From Neobacillus cucumis (GTDB taxonomy: Bacteria; Bacillota; Bacilli; Bacillales_B; DSM-18226): a stretch of 64,000 nt of DNA. A program made the translations under genes and the position numbers. Positions 17,302 to 26,395 of this stretch are shown here, piece by piece. The notes under the pieces are model-generated. The model had not been told where the DNA came from. It did no database searches and saw only the letters and a list, made by a program, of their open reading frames with translations. The DNA lies in contig NZ_JAMBOH010000002.1 of NCBI RefSeq assembly GCF_023715505.1, forward strand, positions 186,001-250,000, read 5' to 3'. Positions within the stretch are counted from its first letter, which is position 1. Each line of letters begins with the position of its first letter.

Positions 17302-18063
17302 ATGTATAAAAATACGATTGTAAAAATACCAGGTGAAACTTATGTAAATGGGCTAACCACTTCCAATCTGGGAAGACCAGAATTAGCAAAAGCATTAGAA
17401 CAGCATAAAGCTTATATTCGTGCTCTAGAAAAATGTGGAACGAAGGTAACGGTTCTCCCAGATAATATCGAATTTCCAGATTCCACATTTGTGGAGGATA
17501 CAGCGGTACTGACTTCTAAATTTGCTGTTATTTCAAACCCAGGGGCTCTTTCACGGAACGGAGAAATCCATGATATGGAACCTGTTATCAAGTCTTTCTA
17601 CGAAACTATTTATTATATTAAAGCTCCTGGTACTCTTGATGGGGGAGATATTTTACAGATTGAGGAACATTTTTACATTGGTGTTTCTGCGAGGACAAAC
17701 TTAGAGGGTGCCAGACAATTAAAACAAATTTTTGAATCCGAGGGATATAAGGCAACGATTATTCATTTAGAGAAATTTTTTCATCTAAAGACAGGAATCG
17801 CCTATTTAGGTGACCAAACCATTGTTGTTGCTGGAGAATTTATTGACTATCCCGATTTCAACTCTTATAAAAAAATTATTGTTCCTCGTGAAGAGGAATA
17901 TGCGGCCAATTGTGTCCGCGTAAATGACTTTGTCATAATTCCCGCAGGCAACCCTGTGACGAAACAAAAAATCAATGAAGCCGGCTATCAAACCATTGAA
18001 CTTGAAATGTCTGAGTTTCGAAAGTTGGATGGCGGATTAAGCTGTCTGTCACTGCGCTTTTAG
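17302..18063 (+). CDS. N(G),N(G)-dimethylarginine dimethylaminohydrolase-like
   Basis: The 253-residue product starts at ATG 17302, behind GAGGAGG; a longer upstream reading is less likely. Landmarks of DDAH are all present: FPDSTFVEDTAVL (about 56-68), TLDGGDIL (about 107), HLKTGIAYLGD (catalytic His about 162) and the C-terminal GGLSCLSLRF with nucleophile Cys248. The known reaction converts dimethylarginine or monomethylarginine to citrulline plus the amine. It lies in an operon with a related hydrolase, an amino acid permease and a RocB-like peptidase, which supports catabolism of arginine-type compounds. Confidence 0.85.
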   Translation: MYKNTIVKIPGETYVNGLTTSNLGRPELAKALEQHKAYIRALEKCGTKVTVLPDNIEFPDSTFVEDTAVLTSKFAVISNPGALSRNGEIHDMEPVIKSFYETIYYIKAPGTLDGGDILQIEEHFYIGVSARTNLEGARQLKQIFESEGYKATIIHLEKFFHLKTGIAYLGDQTIVVAGEFIDYPDFNSYKKIIVPREEEYAANCVRVNDFVIIPAGNPVTKQKINEAGYQTIELEMSEFRKLDGGLSCLSLRF

Positions 18064-18092
18064 TAGACTGCAAATTAAGAGGGGTGGGAGAG

Positions 18093-19526
18093 ATGATGGG
18101 AAATCAAGGGGTTCAACAAGAACAATTAAATCGGTCTATGAAACGGCGCCATTTATTTATGCTTTCTTTAGGGGGAGTCATTGGAACTGGTTTATTTTTA
18201 AATGCTGGTTATACGATTAATCAGGCAGGAGCAGGTGGTGCCTTAATAGGGTATATATTTGGCGGCATCATTTTGTACCTTGTCATGGTGTGCTTAGGGG
18301 AGCTTGCTGTCTATATGCCTGTTACTGGATCATTTCAAACGTATGCAAGTAAATTTATTAGTCCATCGGCCGGCTTTTCTCTGGGGTGGATGTATTTCAT
18401 AGGTTCTGCGACTACTGCAGGAGTAGAATTCACGGCAGCAGGAATCCTTATGAAGCGATGGTTTCCAGATATATCTGTTTGGGTTTGGTGTGCGATATTT
18501 ATTCTCCTGTTATTTTTATTAAATGCCTTAACGACAAGAGGATTCGCTGAAGCCGAATATTGGTTTTCTGGAATTAAAGTTGTAGCCGTGATCTTTTTTA
18601 TCATCATAGGTGTTGGGGCAATAGTTGGAATTATTCCATTGGAGGATAGGCCTGCTCCTTTAATACACAACTTAGCACCCACTAGTTTATTCCCTGCTGG
18701 GATTGCCATTCTCTTTGTCACAATGATGAATGTTATCTTTTCGTATCAAGGTTCAGAGTTGATTGGCATTGCAGCGGGTGAGAGCGAAGAACCTCAAAAG
18801 AACATACCTCGTGCTATTCGCAACGTGTTAGTAAGAATTATTGTCTTTTATCTTGCCTCTATTATCATTTTATCAGCCATTTTTCCAACGAAAGAGCTTG
18901 GATTACTAGAAAGCCCATTCGTGACTTTAATGGACCTGGCTGGAATTCCATTTGCACCAGATATTATGAACTTTGTCATTCTGACAGCCATATTATCAGT
19001 AGGGAACTCATGTATCTATGCATCAACCCGGCTATTGTGGGCAATGTCTCATGAAGGAATGGCACCGAAAGTGTTTGGGAAATTATCCAAACGGAAGGTC
19101 CCGTTTTCAGCCCTCGTCTTTACCATGATTTTTTCATTATTATCTTTGTTAACAAGTGTAATTGCTGCTGATACAGTTTTTGTATTATTGATGTCTATTG
19201 CCGGAATATCGGTGACCATCTCATGGATAGGAATTGCCCTTTCCCAATTTATGTTTCGCCGTAAATACCTGCGGCAGGGTGGGAAATTAGAGGATTTACA
19301 GTATAGAGTTCCCTTCTACCCACTAATTCCTCTCATTTGCATTGTATTTTGTGTTTCAATATTAATATTCTTAGCATTCGATCCAACCCAATTAATAGGA
19401 CTCCTCATCGGACTAGGATTCCTGGTTATTTGCTACTTTTCCTTCTATTTCAAAAATAGGGTGTCAGGCACCCCAAATGTACACGGTCCATCACAGGTGG
19501 ACAGTGATCTTTCACAAAAAAATTAA
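18093..19526 (+). CDS. APC family amino acid permease
   Basis: The protein has about 477 residues and twelve predicted membrane segments. The N-terminus carries the APC superfamily signature RHLFMLSLGGVIGTGLFLNAG (the glycine-rich unwound TM1), and TM6 holds SYQGSELIGIAAGE. This places it with GabP/LysP/RocC-type transporters of basic or gamma amino acids. ATG 18093 is preferred because AGAGGGG lies eight bases before; a GTG at 18084 overlaps that site. It follows the two dimethylargininase-like genes and probably brings in their substrate by proton symport. Confidence 0.88.
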   Translation: MMGNQGVQQEQLNRSMKRRHLFMLSLGGVIGTGLFLNAGYTINQAGAGGALIGYIFGGIILYLVMVCLGELAVYMPVTGSFQTYASKFISPSAGFSLGWMYFIGSATTAGVEFTAAGILMKRWFPDISVWVWCAIFILLLFLLNALTTRGFAEAEYWFSGIKVVAVIFFIIIGVGAIVGIIPLEDRPAPLIHNLAPTSLFPAGIAILFVTMMNVIFSYQGSELIGIAAGESEEPQKNIPRAIRNVLVRIIVFYLASIIILSAIFPTKELGLLESPFVTLMDLAGIPFAPDIMNFVILTAILSVGNSCIYASTRLLWAMSHEGMAPKVFGKLSKRKVPFSALVFTMIFSLLSLLTSVIAADTVFVLLMSIAGISVTISWIGIALSQFMFRRKYLRQGGKLEDLQYRVPFYPLIPLICIVFCVSILIFLAFDPTQLIGLLIGLGFLVICYFSFYFKNRVSGTPNVHGPSQVDSDLSQKN

Positions 19527-19591
19527 GCACAATTTTTAATATATTAAAATACTACTTTATTAAGAATTGATTTCAAAGGAGTATAAGGATT

Positions 19592-21214
19592 ATGGAGCAG
19601 CTTAGGTGGGGAACACCGGACAAATTAAGAAGATTGTTGTGTGAACTAGTCAGTTGGCATAGTATGACATTAACGGAAGGTGAGCGTGAATTTCCCGGCA
19701 AAGTTCAGGCGAAGCTGAAAGAACTCCAATACTTTCGTGACAATCCTAACAAATTGGAACTGAATGAAGCGGATTTGGATCGTCGCTTTTTAACGGCGTT
19801 ATATACGTATAAGGAAGTTAAGGACACGATCGTATTAATCAGTCATTTTGATACTGTAAATACTGAAGAATATGGGGACCTTCAGCCATTTGCCTATCAA
19901 CCTGAAGAGTTGACAAAATTACTTTTTGATAGAATTGATGAATTACACGGCGATGCACAAGTGGATCTTCTATCGGGTCAATATTTATTTGGACGCGGGA
20001 CAATGGACATGAAAATGGGACTTGCGATGCACATGGGGTTACTGGAAAAAGCATCAGTTGAAAAATGGCCGATTAATCTCCTGTTGCTCACCGTCCCTGA
20101 TGAGGAGGTTAACTCCTCGGGTATGCGAGCAGCCATACCAAAACTATTAGAACTAAAAGAAGAGTACTGTCTCCACTATAAACTTTTCTTAAATGGGGAG
20201 CCAGTCTTTACACAAGAACCCGGTGACAGAAGTTATTATATTTATTCTGGATCAATCGGAAAAATTATGCCGTCCGCACTCTTTTATGGGAAAGAAACAC
20301 ATGTAGGTGAGCCGCTTAGCGGTATTACTGCGCCATATATTGCTTCATCTTTGACTCAGCGCATGGAATGGAATTTTAGCCTGCAGGAAAATATGATGGG
20401 AGAATCCACACCGCTTCCTGTGACACTTCAGCAAAAGGATTTACGATTGGAATACTCCGTTCAAACTCCATACCGCTCAGCAGCATTGTATAACGTTTTT
20501 TTAATGAAACAGAAGGCAGAAGAAATAATGGAGAAATTTGAAATAATCGCTCAAGAAGCTGCGAAGGCATGCAATCAATCCTATCAAGGTGTTTGTCTTA
20601 AGAAATCCGTCAAGCCCGTCGGAGAAGTCCGAGTTTTGCTTTTTGAGGATCTACAGTCGCATGCAATTCGAAAACTCGGCCGTGAATTCGTTGAGAAAGT
20701 GAAAGCAGAGGTTCAAGCTAACTCCAACTGGGATGATCGTGAAAAATCCTTACGAATTGCCGACAGCCTGATGATTGAGTGCCAAGAACTCGCACCGGCG
20801 ATTGTGTTAATGTTTGCACCTCCCTATTATCCAGCAGTTAATTCATCTGACGATCATCTTGTTAACAAATGTGTTAAATATGTGAGGGAAAAAGGACTGG
20901 AGAAATTTGCTTTACCAGTCAAACAAGTTCATTATTTCAATGGAATCAGCGACTTAAGCTATGTAAATTATCAAGATGATGGAAAAGGCTGGACTGCATT
21001 TAAAGACAATACACCGGTATGGGGGAACAGCTATACCATCCCTTTTGATGAAATGGCAAAACTACAGGCTCCTGTCTTAAATGTCGGGCCGTTTGGCAAA
21101 GATGCCCATAAACGGACGGAGCGACTACACATGAAAAATGCCTTTGAAGAGGTTCCATTCCTTGTTGAAGGAATGATTAAAATGATTTCTTCAAGTAAGT
21201 ATAAGATACCGTAA
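19592..21214 (+). CDS. M20 family peptidase, RocB-like
   Basis: The 540-residue product matches the length and style of RocB (arginine utilisation protein). Metal-binding M20 features can be seen: ISHFDTVNTEEYGDL (about 83), GRGTMDMKMGLAMHMG (about 135) and the acidic TVPDEEVNSSG (about 168). A His late in the sequence (GKDAHKRTERLH) completes the usual set. RocB lies in arginine-degradation regulons of Bacillus; its exact reaction is not settled. It closes the operon begun at 16416, after a 65-bp gap. Confidence 0.85.
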   Translation: MEQLRWGTPDKLRRLLCELVSWHSMTLTEGEREFPGKVQAKLKELQYFRDNPNKLELNEADLDRRFLTALYTYKEVKDTIVLISHFDTVNTEEYGDLQPFAYQPEELTKLLFDRIDELHGDAQVDLLSGQYLFGRGTMDMKMGLAMHMGLLEKASVEKWPINLLLLTVPDEEVNSSGMRAAIPKLLELKEEYCLHYKLFLNGEPVFTQEPGDRSYYIYSGSIGKIMPSALFYGKETHVGEPLSGITAPYIASSLTQRMEWNFSLQENMMGESTPLPVTLQQKDLRLEYSVQTPYRSAALYNVFLMKQKAEEIMEKFEIIAQEAAKACNQSYQGVCLKKSVKPVGEVRVLLFEDLQSHAIRKLGREFVEKVKAEVQANSNWDDREKSLRIADSLMIECQELAPAIVLMFAPPYYPAVNSSDDHLVNKCVKYVREKGLEKFALPVKQVHYFNGISDLSYVNYQDDGKGWTAFKDNTPVWGNSYTIPFDEMAKLQAPVLNVGPFGKDAHKRTERLHMKNAFEEVPFLVEGMIKMISSSKYKIP

Positions 21215-21282
21215 ATGAAATAACTAAATTGAACTGCACCGATTTCTGGGAGCAGTGTTTAATCAATGAATAATTGAAATAA

Positions 21283-21309
21283 GGTCATTGAGATTCAATC
21301 TCAATGACC
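21283..21309. terminator. Perfect hairpin between convergent genes
   Basis: GGTCATTGAGATT pairs perfectly with AATCTCAATGACC. The T tails are poor on both sides. Its place between two stop codons suggests bidirectional termination. Confidence 0.7.
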
Positions 21310-21331
21310 CTTACTAGTATGTTTGAATACA

Positions 21332-21979
21332 TTATTTGTATGTACTCAAGCCATATTGAATGGCTCCCACAAACCCATGTTTTGCTGATTCGATAATTAA
21401 TTCATAGGCTTCTTCAAACCTAAGTTGATTTTCAAGCAATAATGCAAGATTTAACATAGAAGGGGGATTGCCTAAATTAATTGCATTCTTATAGTAGCTT
21501 TCTGCTTTTTTATAATCAGGTAGAATGTCAGAGTAACCAAATTGATAAATTTTACCTAATGCGTCTAATGCTTCAATTTCACCTTGAGTTGCAGCCATAT
21601 TTAGGTTGTGCAATGCTTGATTAACATCCAAAGCAACCCCTAAACCTTTAAGATACATAATCCCTTGGTAATAAAGAGCACCTGAATGTCCAAGAAAGGC
21701 AGCTTTTGAAAAATAATCAAATGCCCTTAGGTAGTCTTTTGCAATACCTAATTGTTCACTTCCAAAATAGTGATGTTTACCCATTTCGAACTCCGCAGCT
21801 GGAAATCCTTTATTAATGATTTGAGTTAGCATCTCTATTGCTTCCAGAAAGCTTTCAGTTTCGTAAAATCTTTTATATTCTTTAAAGAGATCCTGTGGAG
21901 TATTTTCTTCTATGTGAATTTGATCGGTATTGGGCATTTTATTAAAGTCACTATTAATCTTAGATTCATTAGATTTCAA
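21332..21979 (-). CDS. Sel1-like repeat protein
   Basis: The 215-residue protein starts at TTG 21979, seven bases after AGGAGGG. From about residue 58 it is built of alpha-hairpin repeats of the Sel1/TPR class: AEFEMGKHHYFGSE, SGALYYQGIMYLKGLG, EALDALGKIYQFGY and PSMLNLALLLENQ, each about 36 residues apart. The first 50 residues are polar and probably disordered. Such proteins are scaffolds for protein contacts. No signal peptide is seen, so it is probably cytoplasmic. Its neighbours give no clear functional clue. Confidence 0.8.
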   Translation of the reverse strand: MKSNESKINSDFNKMPNTDQIHIEENTPQDLFKEYKRFYETESFLEAIEMLTQIINKGFPAAEFEMGKHHYFGSEQLGIAKDYLRAFDYFSKAAFLGHSGALYYQGIMYLKGLGVALDVNQALHNLNMAATQGEIEALDALGKIYQFGYSDILPDYKKAESYYKNAINLGNPPSMLNLALLLENQLRFEEAYELIIESAKHGFVGAIQYGLSTYK

Positions 21980-22118
21980 ATTAATCCCTCCTAATACTTC
22001 TTTTTAAAATTGATTGAGATGGTAGTTGTAAATAAATCACTAGCAGCTTTTTATAGGGGAAACTATTTGTTTTCAAGAAATCGTATGTTTAATAAGTAAA
22101 ATTAGGATAGATAAATGA

Positions 22119-22160
22119 ACATCCCTTGTATTCTCTAAAAGGAGAATAATCAAGGGATGT
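22119..22160. other. Long hairpin without T tail
   Basis: ACATCCCTTG...ATTCTC pairs with GGAGAAT...CAAGGGATGT, giving an extended stem. No T run follows on either strand, so it may be a processing or weak termination signal between the thiolase and Sel1 genes. Confidence 0.5.
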
Positions 22161-22272
22161 CTAATTAACTTGAATAAAATGCTGACTTTCCAATTACCCA
22201 CTATTACAAGTAATGTTAGATAGGGCTTTTTCTCTCTATTTTGAGTCTGTCATTTTATTTGCATTTGCCAGT

Positions 22273-23460
22273 TTAAATGTTTTCGATAATCGTTGCTACA
22301 CCTTGGCCTCCGCCTACACATAATGTAGCTAAACCAAACCGATCCTCACGTTTCTTCATTTCATGAATTAATGACACCAAAATTCTTGCACCGCTGGCAC
22401 CAATCGGGTGACCTAATGCAATCGCACCGCCGTTAACATTTAACTTTTCTTTATTAAAATGCAATTCGCGGTCTACAGCGATTGATTGGGCAGCAAACGC
22501 TTCATTTGCCTCAATTAAATCAATATCTTCTAATGATAAAGAAGCACTGTTTAAAGCCTTTTTAACAGCTGGTACTGGTCCAATACCCATAATACTTGGG
22601 TCAACACCAGCCACAGCATTTGCTTTAATAACTACTAATGGTTTAAGCTGCAGTTCCTCAGCCTTTTTACGGCTCATCACAACTAAAGCAGCAGCACCAT
22701 CGTTAATACCTGAAGCATTACCAGCTGTAACAGTTCCATCCTTTTTAAAGGCTGGACGAAGTTTTGCTAAGCTTGCCGCGGTTGTTCCAAACTTAGGAAA
22801 CTCATCCTGGCTGAAGACGCTTACTTGACCTTTACGGCCAGGTACTTCAACCGGAACAATTTCATCTTCGAATCTATTTGACTCAATCGCCGCTTGTGCC
22901 TTTTGTTGGCTCCATGCAGAAAATTCATCTTGCTCATCACGGGTAATTTCATATTTTTCAGCAAGATTTTCGGCAGTAACACCCATGTGATAGTCATTTT
23001 CAGCACACCATAATCCGTCTTGGATCATGCTGTCTAAAATTTTCTGATCCCCCATTTTAAAACCGTTACGGCCGCCTTTTAGTAAATATGGAGCTTGACT
23101 CATATTTTCCATTCCGCCTGCTACGATCACTTCAGCTTCGCCTGAAAGAATCGCTTGTGTTGCCAGGTGCACGGCTCTTAAGCCTGAACCACAAACCATA
23201 TTGATAGACAATGCCGGTGCTTCTTGTGGAACTCCAGCTGCAAGGGATGCTTGTCTAGCTGGATTTTGACCTGCGCCAGATTGTAACACATTACCCATAA
23301 TAACTTGATCAACACTAACTGGAGTAATACCTGCTCTTTCAATTGCCGCTTTTATTACTGTGGCACCTAGCGTTTTAGCTGAAACATTTTGTAAACTTCC
23401 TAGGAAACTTCCAATTGGTGTTCTAACAGCACTGACAATTACAACCTCGTTTACTGTCAT
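22273..23460 (-). CDS. Acetyl-CoA C-acetyltransferase (thiolase)
   Basis: The 395-residue enzyme starts at ATG 23460, after GGGAGTG. Thiolase landmarks are the acyl-accepting Cys in [11 protein letters not shown] (about 88), the central [15 protein letters not shown] (about 246), NEAFAAQ (about 314), [20 protein letters not shown] (His about 348) and the C-terminal CVGGGQG (about 378). It condenses two acetyl-CoA to acetoacetyl-CoA or runs in reverse. With a reductase gene upstream on the same strand and phaRBC beyond, it is likely to feed polyhydroxybutyrate synthesis (a PhaA role), though a fatty-acid breakdown role is possible. Confidence 0.92.
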   Translation of the reverse strand: MTVNEVVIVSAVRTPIGSFLGSLQNVSAKTLGATVIKAAIERAGITPVSVDQVIMGNVLQSGAGQNPARQASLAAGVPQEAPALSINMVCGSGLRAVHLATQAILSGEAEVIVAGGMENMSQAPYLLKGGRNGFKMGDQKILDSMIQDGLWCAENDYHMGVTAENLAEKYEITRDEQDEFSAWSQQKAQAAIESNRFEDEIVPVEVPGRKGQVSVFSQDEFPKFGTTAASLAKLRPAFKKDGTVTAGNASGINDGAAALVVMSRKKAEELQLKPLVVIKANAVAGVDPSIMGIGPVPAVKKALNSASLSLEDIDLIEANEAFAAQSIAVDRELHFNKEKLNVNGGAIALGHPIGASGARILVSLIHEMKKREDRFGLATLCVGGGQGVATIIENI

Positions 23461-23589
23461 TCGAATCACTCCCATAACAAATTTATTATACTCCTATGTA
23501 TAATTTCACTCATATGATACTACATATAGATGCTAGTTTTATCAGTAACCCTTCGACAAATTTAGAGGTTGATTTAATGATTTAAATAA

Positions 23590-23814
23590 ATGGCTAACGC
23601 TAAATTCACTCTCTTGGGGGGAGGAAATTATGGAGGGAAAATCCTATTAAGAGTGGATAGAAGCATAATTTTAAATTTACAACAAAACCTAAAGAAGACG
23701 AAGCAAGTTTGTCCAAATAGACAGAGAGAATTATGTAGAAATCTGGCGGAATTTGTAGAAATGTATTCTGAAAAAGGTTGGCTACTTTCCATTTTTCTTG
23801 ACAAGAACTTGTAA
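23590..23814 (+). CDS. Hypothetical 74-residue protein (doubtful)
   Basis: This is an open frame on the plus strand between two minus-strand genes. The start ATG 23590 lacks a good ribosome site. The product is basic with two Cys (VCPNRQRELCRNLAEF) and I do not recognise it. In its favour, a hairpin with a plus-strand T tail lies 60 bp downstream. It may instead be a noncoding transcript or chance. Confidence 0.3.
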   Translation: MANAKFTLLGGGNYGGKILLRVDRSIILNLQQNLKKTKQVCPNRQRELCRNLAEFVEMYSEKGWLLSIFLDKNL

Positions 23815-23875
23815 ATTAGTAAAAAAGTTTGTCAATATAGTTATATTGTTTTGTTTTTTTTGATGATTAAATGAG

Positions 23876-23914
23876 AAGGGAAGACATCCAAATGGATGTC
23901 GTTCCCTTTTATTT
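23876..23914 (+). terminator. Terminator-like hairpin
   Basis: AAGGGAA-ACATCC pairs with GGATGT-TTCCCTT with a bulge and is followed by TTTATTTTG on the plus strand. It also lies after the stop of the minus-strand reductase gene, so it may serve both. Confidence 0.7.
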
Positions 23915-23971
23915 TGCTTTACTTGAATTATATATTTCCTATTTATATTTAAAGAGCTTACCCGTCGAATT

Positions 23972-24706
23972 CTAAATCACCAAACCTCCATCAACACTTA
24001 AAACTGTTCCGTTAATATACTTTGCATCATCCGAGGCCAAGAAAAGGTAGGCAGCTGCAATATCTTCAGGTTTTCCAAGCCTTTTAAGTGGGGTTTTATC
24101 CTTCATATAATTGAGGACCTTATCTGGTACAGCTGCAGTCATGCCGGTTTCTATGAAGCCGGGAGCAACCGCATTGACTCGAATTCCTTTGGGCCCAAAT
24201 TCCTTACCCCAGCTTTTAGTTAATCCAATTACCCCAGCCTTTGTCGCTGCATAATTGGTTTGCCCAATATTCCCATAAAGTCCGACAACGGACGAAGCAT
24301 TCAGGATCACACCCGAACCTTGTTTTAACATAATAGGAGCGACCGCTTTCGTGCATTTAAAGACACCCGACAAGTTAACAGAAATAACCTTTTCCCAATC
24401 TGATTCCTCCATTTTTGTAAGAAATCCATCAAGGGTTATACCAGCATTGTTTATCAAGATATCGATTTTACCGTGTTTTTGGATAATAGTTTGAACCATT
24501 TCTTCGATTTGGGAGCTGTCGGTTACATTCACTTGAAAAAATTCTGCTTTTTCATTATTCATTTCTTCCAATGCTTTTCTTCCAGCTGCTTCATCATAAT
24601 CACATATAACCACATTCGCTCCTTCGTTTAGAAATTTTATTGCTGTTTCTTTTCCTATTCCTTGTGCTCCACCGGTAATCAAAACAACGCTTTCATTAAA
24701 CTTCAA
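23972..24706 (-). CDS. SDR family 3-oxoacyl/acetoacetyl-CoA reductase
   Basis: The protein of about 244 residues is probably started at TTG 24706, six bases after GAGGTGG; GTG 24715 overlaps that site. It has classical short-chain dehydrogenase features: TGGAQGIG cofactor loop, NNAG, catalytic Ser in NASSVVG, YAATK (Tyr and Lys), and the C-terminal GTVLSVDGG. It resembles FabG/PhaB reductases, which turn acetoacetyl-CoA into 3-hydroxybutyryl-CoA with NADPH. It lies about 0.5 kb upstream of the thiolase on the same strand, and a second reductase sits in phaRBC, so the two may serve different acyl chains or redox cofactors. Confidence 0.88.
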   Translation of the reverse strand: MKFNESVVLITGGAQGIGKETAIKFLNEGANVVICDYDEAAGRKALEEMNNEKAEFFQVNVTDSSQIEEMVQTIIQKHGKIDILINNAGITLDGFLTKMEESDWEKVISVNLSGVFKCTKAVAPIMLKQGSGVILNASSVVGLYGNIGQTNYAATKAGVIGLTKSWGKEFGPKGIRVNAVAPGFIETGMTAAVPDKVLNYMKDKTPLKRLGKPEDIAAAYLFLASDDAKYINGTVLSVDGGLVI

Positions 24707-24715
24707 ACTTACCAC

Positions 24716-25154
24716 CTCTTTTTTTTAAATTCATTCAGCCACCAGAATTCATGAAGAGAAACATTCAGTCTGAAATTTTGTCTAAATTGTGAACAAAAAA
24801 GCAGTAAATAATAAAAATTTGTCGATACTTGTTGAAAAAACGACTAATCTTTAGTCGCTAACCACCGACTATTCTTTAAAAAACAATAGCGATTTGCTAA
24901 AAATACTATTCAATTTATATCAAAAATAGAACAAAGGAAAATTTATCCGCTGTTATTGGAAGCGCTTAAACTACTGATACTATTGTGTTTAAGGGGTTTA
25001 TAAAAAAATTCTATATATGTAATTCACATTAAGGTTAGAAATTTGTCGTAATATGCAATAATATTTTTAGATTATTTTTAATGTTTGTGCTTTAATTTGT
25101 TGAAAGATGTTAGTATGATTAAAATGTCGATAAAAAGGTTAAGGAGGAATTAAA
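24716..25154. promoter_or_regulatory. Divergent intergenic region of the PHA genes
   Basis: This gap between the reductase and phaR is A/T rich and has no open frame of note. It holds a perfect 7-bp inverted repeat CGACTAA/TTAGTCG (24841-24857), the decamer CCGACTATTC (24865-24874) that recurs in the sulfur island, and a weak catabolite-repression-like site TGGAAGCGCTTAAA (24957-24970). I could not fix a promoter with confidence. Confidence 0.45.
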
Positions 25155-25550
25155 TTGACAACAAATTTTAATGTTTTTGAAGCTTGGAAGGATCTATATA
25201 ACCAGACTAGTAATTTATATGATGAAAAAATCATGGAGGCTTTTCCTTCCCAGGGGGTCGGGCAACTTTTAGACATGAATCTACAATTTAAAAAATTTCT
25301 TGACGAAACAACAGAAAAATATTTAGAACTTAGCAATCTGCCATCACGCAAGGATCTTGCTCACTTATCTTCTCAAATTGTTAATGTCGATACAAAGGTT
25401 GATAGCTTAGAAGAGCTGCTAGAGGATAAACTGGAGAGCGCTGACAATCAGGTGTCTTTAAAAAGCGAATTATCGGAATTGAAGTCCGAAATGAAGAATC
25501 TAGATAAAAAACTGAATCAAATTCTATCCATTTTAAAGACTAAAGAATAA
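25155..25550 (+). CDS. phaR: Class IV PHA synthase subunit PhaR
   Basis: The 131-residue protein starts at TTG 25155 after a perfect AAGGAGGA. It is helical, with FNVFEAWKDLYNQTSNLYDEK at the N-terminus, then LDMNLQFKKFLDETTEKYLELSNLPSR, and a coiled-coil C-terminus with heptads (about 75-130). This is the layout of PhaR from Bacillus megaterium, the small subunit that must bind PhaC for activity. It heads a three-gene operon with phaB and phaC. The phaP and phaQ genes that precede it in B. megaterium are not here. Confidence 0.9.
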   Translation: MTTNFNVFEAWKDLYNQTSNLYDEKIMEAFPSQGVGQLLDMNLQFKKFLDETTEKYLELSNLPSRKDLAHLSSQIVNVDTKVDSLEELLEDKLESADNQVSLKSELSELKSEMKNLDKKLNQILSILKTKE

Positions 25551-25584
25551 CATACATACTTACAACTAATGGGGGATGAAAAAC

Positions 25585-26328
25585 ATGACAAATTTAAATG
25601 GTAAAGTAGCAATTGTAACAGGCGGCAGCAGAGGTATTGGTGCAGCTATTTCGATGGAACTTGCAAGACAGGGTGTAAAAGTGGTTCTTAACTTTGTTTC
25701 TCGTGAAGAATTAGCTGAAAAGATGGTAGCAGATATAAATGAAATTGGTGGAGAAGCTTATGCAGTTCGTGCGGACGTTTCCAATATCGATGATGCAGCA
25801 CATCTTGTACAGGAAGCCATCGATCATTTCGGAAGAGTAGATATTTTGGTTAATAATGCAGGTATTACGAGAGATAGCACATTTAAAAAGCTAAGTTCAG
25901 AGGATTGGAGAAGAGTAATTGATGTTAATTTAAACAGTGTTTACAACACAACATCAGCTGCACTTCCTTACCTTCTAGAATCAGATGCAGGCCGTATTAT
26001 CAACATTTCATCCATTATCGGACAAGCGGGCGGGTTTGGTCAAACCAACTATGCAGCAGCAAAAGCCGGACTAATTGGATACACTAAATCTTTAGCTCTT
26101 GAATTAGCTAAAACAAATGTAACCGTTAATGCCATTTGCCCTGGATTTATCGGAACTGAAATGGTTCAAGCAATCCCTGAAAAAGTTCTAGCTGGAATTG
26201 TAGAAAAAGTTCCGCAAAAACGTCTAGGAAAACCGGAAGAAGTAGCTCGCGGGGTTGCTTTCCTATGTAGTGATGGAGCGTATATTACAGGTCAGCAGCT
26301 TAATATTAATGGCGGACTTTACATGTAA
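25585..26328 (+). CDS. phaB: Acetoacetyl-CoA reductase PhaB
   Basis: The 247-residue SDR enzyme starts at ATG 25585, nine bases after GGGGG. It has TGGSRGIG, NNAG (about 87), Ser in NISSIIG, YAAAK catalytic Tyr-Lys, and ends NINGGLYM. The family reduces acetoacetyl-CoA to (R)-3-hydroxybutyryl-CoA with NADPH. Its place between phaR and phaC makes the role firm. It is the second such reductase in 3 kb and the one most clearly tied to polymer synthesis. Confidence 0.93.
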   Translation: MTNLNGKVAIVTGGSRGIGAAISMELARQGVKVVLNFVSREELAEKMVADINEIGGEAYAVRADVSNIDDAAHLVQEAIDHFGRVDILVNNAGITRDSTFKKLSSEDWRRVIDVNLNSVYNTTSAALPYLLESDAGRIINISSIIGQAGGFGQTNYAAAKAGLIGYTKSLALELAKTNVTVNAICPGFIGTEMVQAIPEKVLAGIVEKVPQKRLGKPEEVARGVAFLCSDGAYITGQQLNINGGLYM

Positions 26329-26395
26329 TTGTCATGAAGGTAGATATCTATGTATATAGTAAATAATAATTAAGGTAAGGAAGGAGTGAACTTTC

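Noticed and set aside
24957..24970. Catabolite-repression (cre) site before phaR
   Set aside because: TGGAAGCGCTTAAA differs from the consensus at two key positions, so it is only mentioned, not called.
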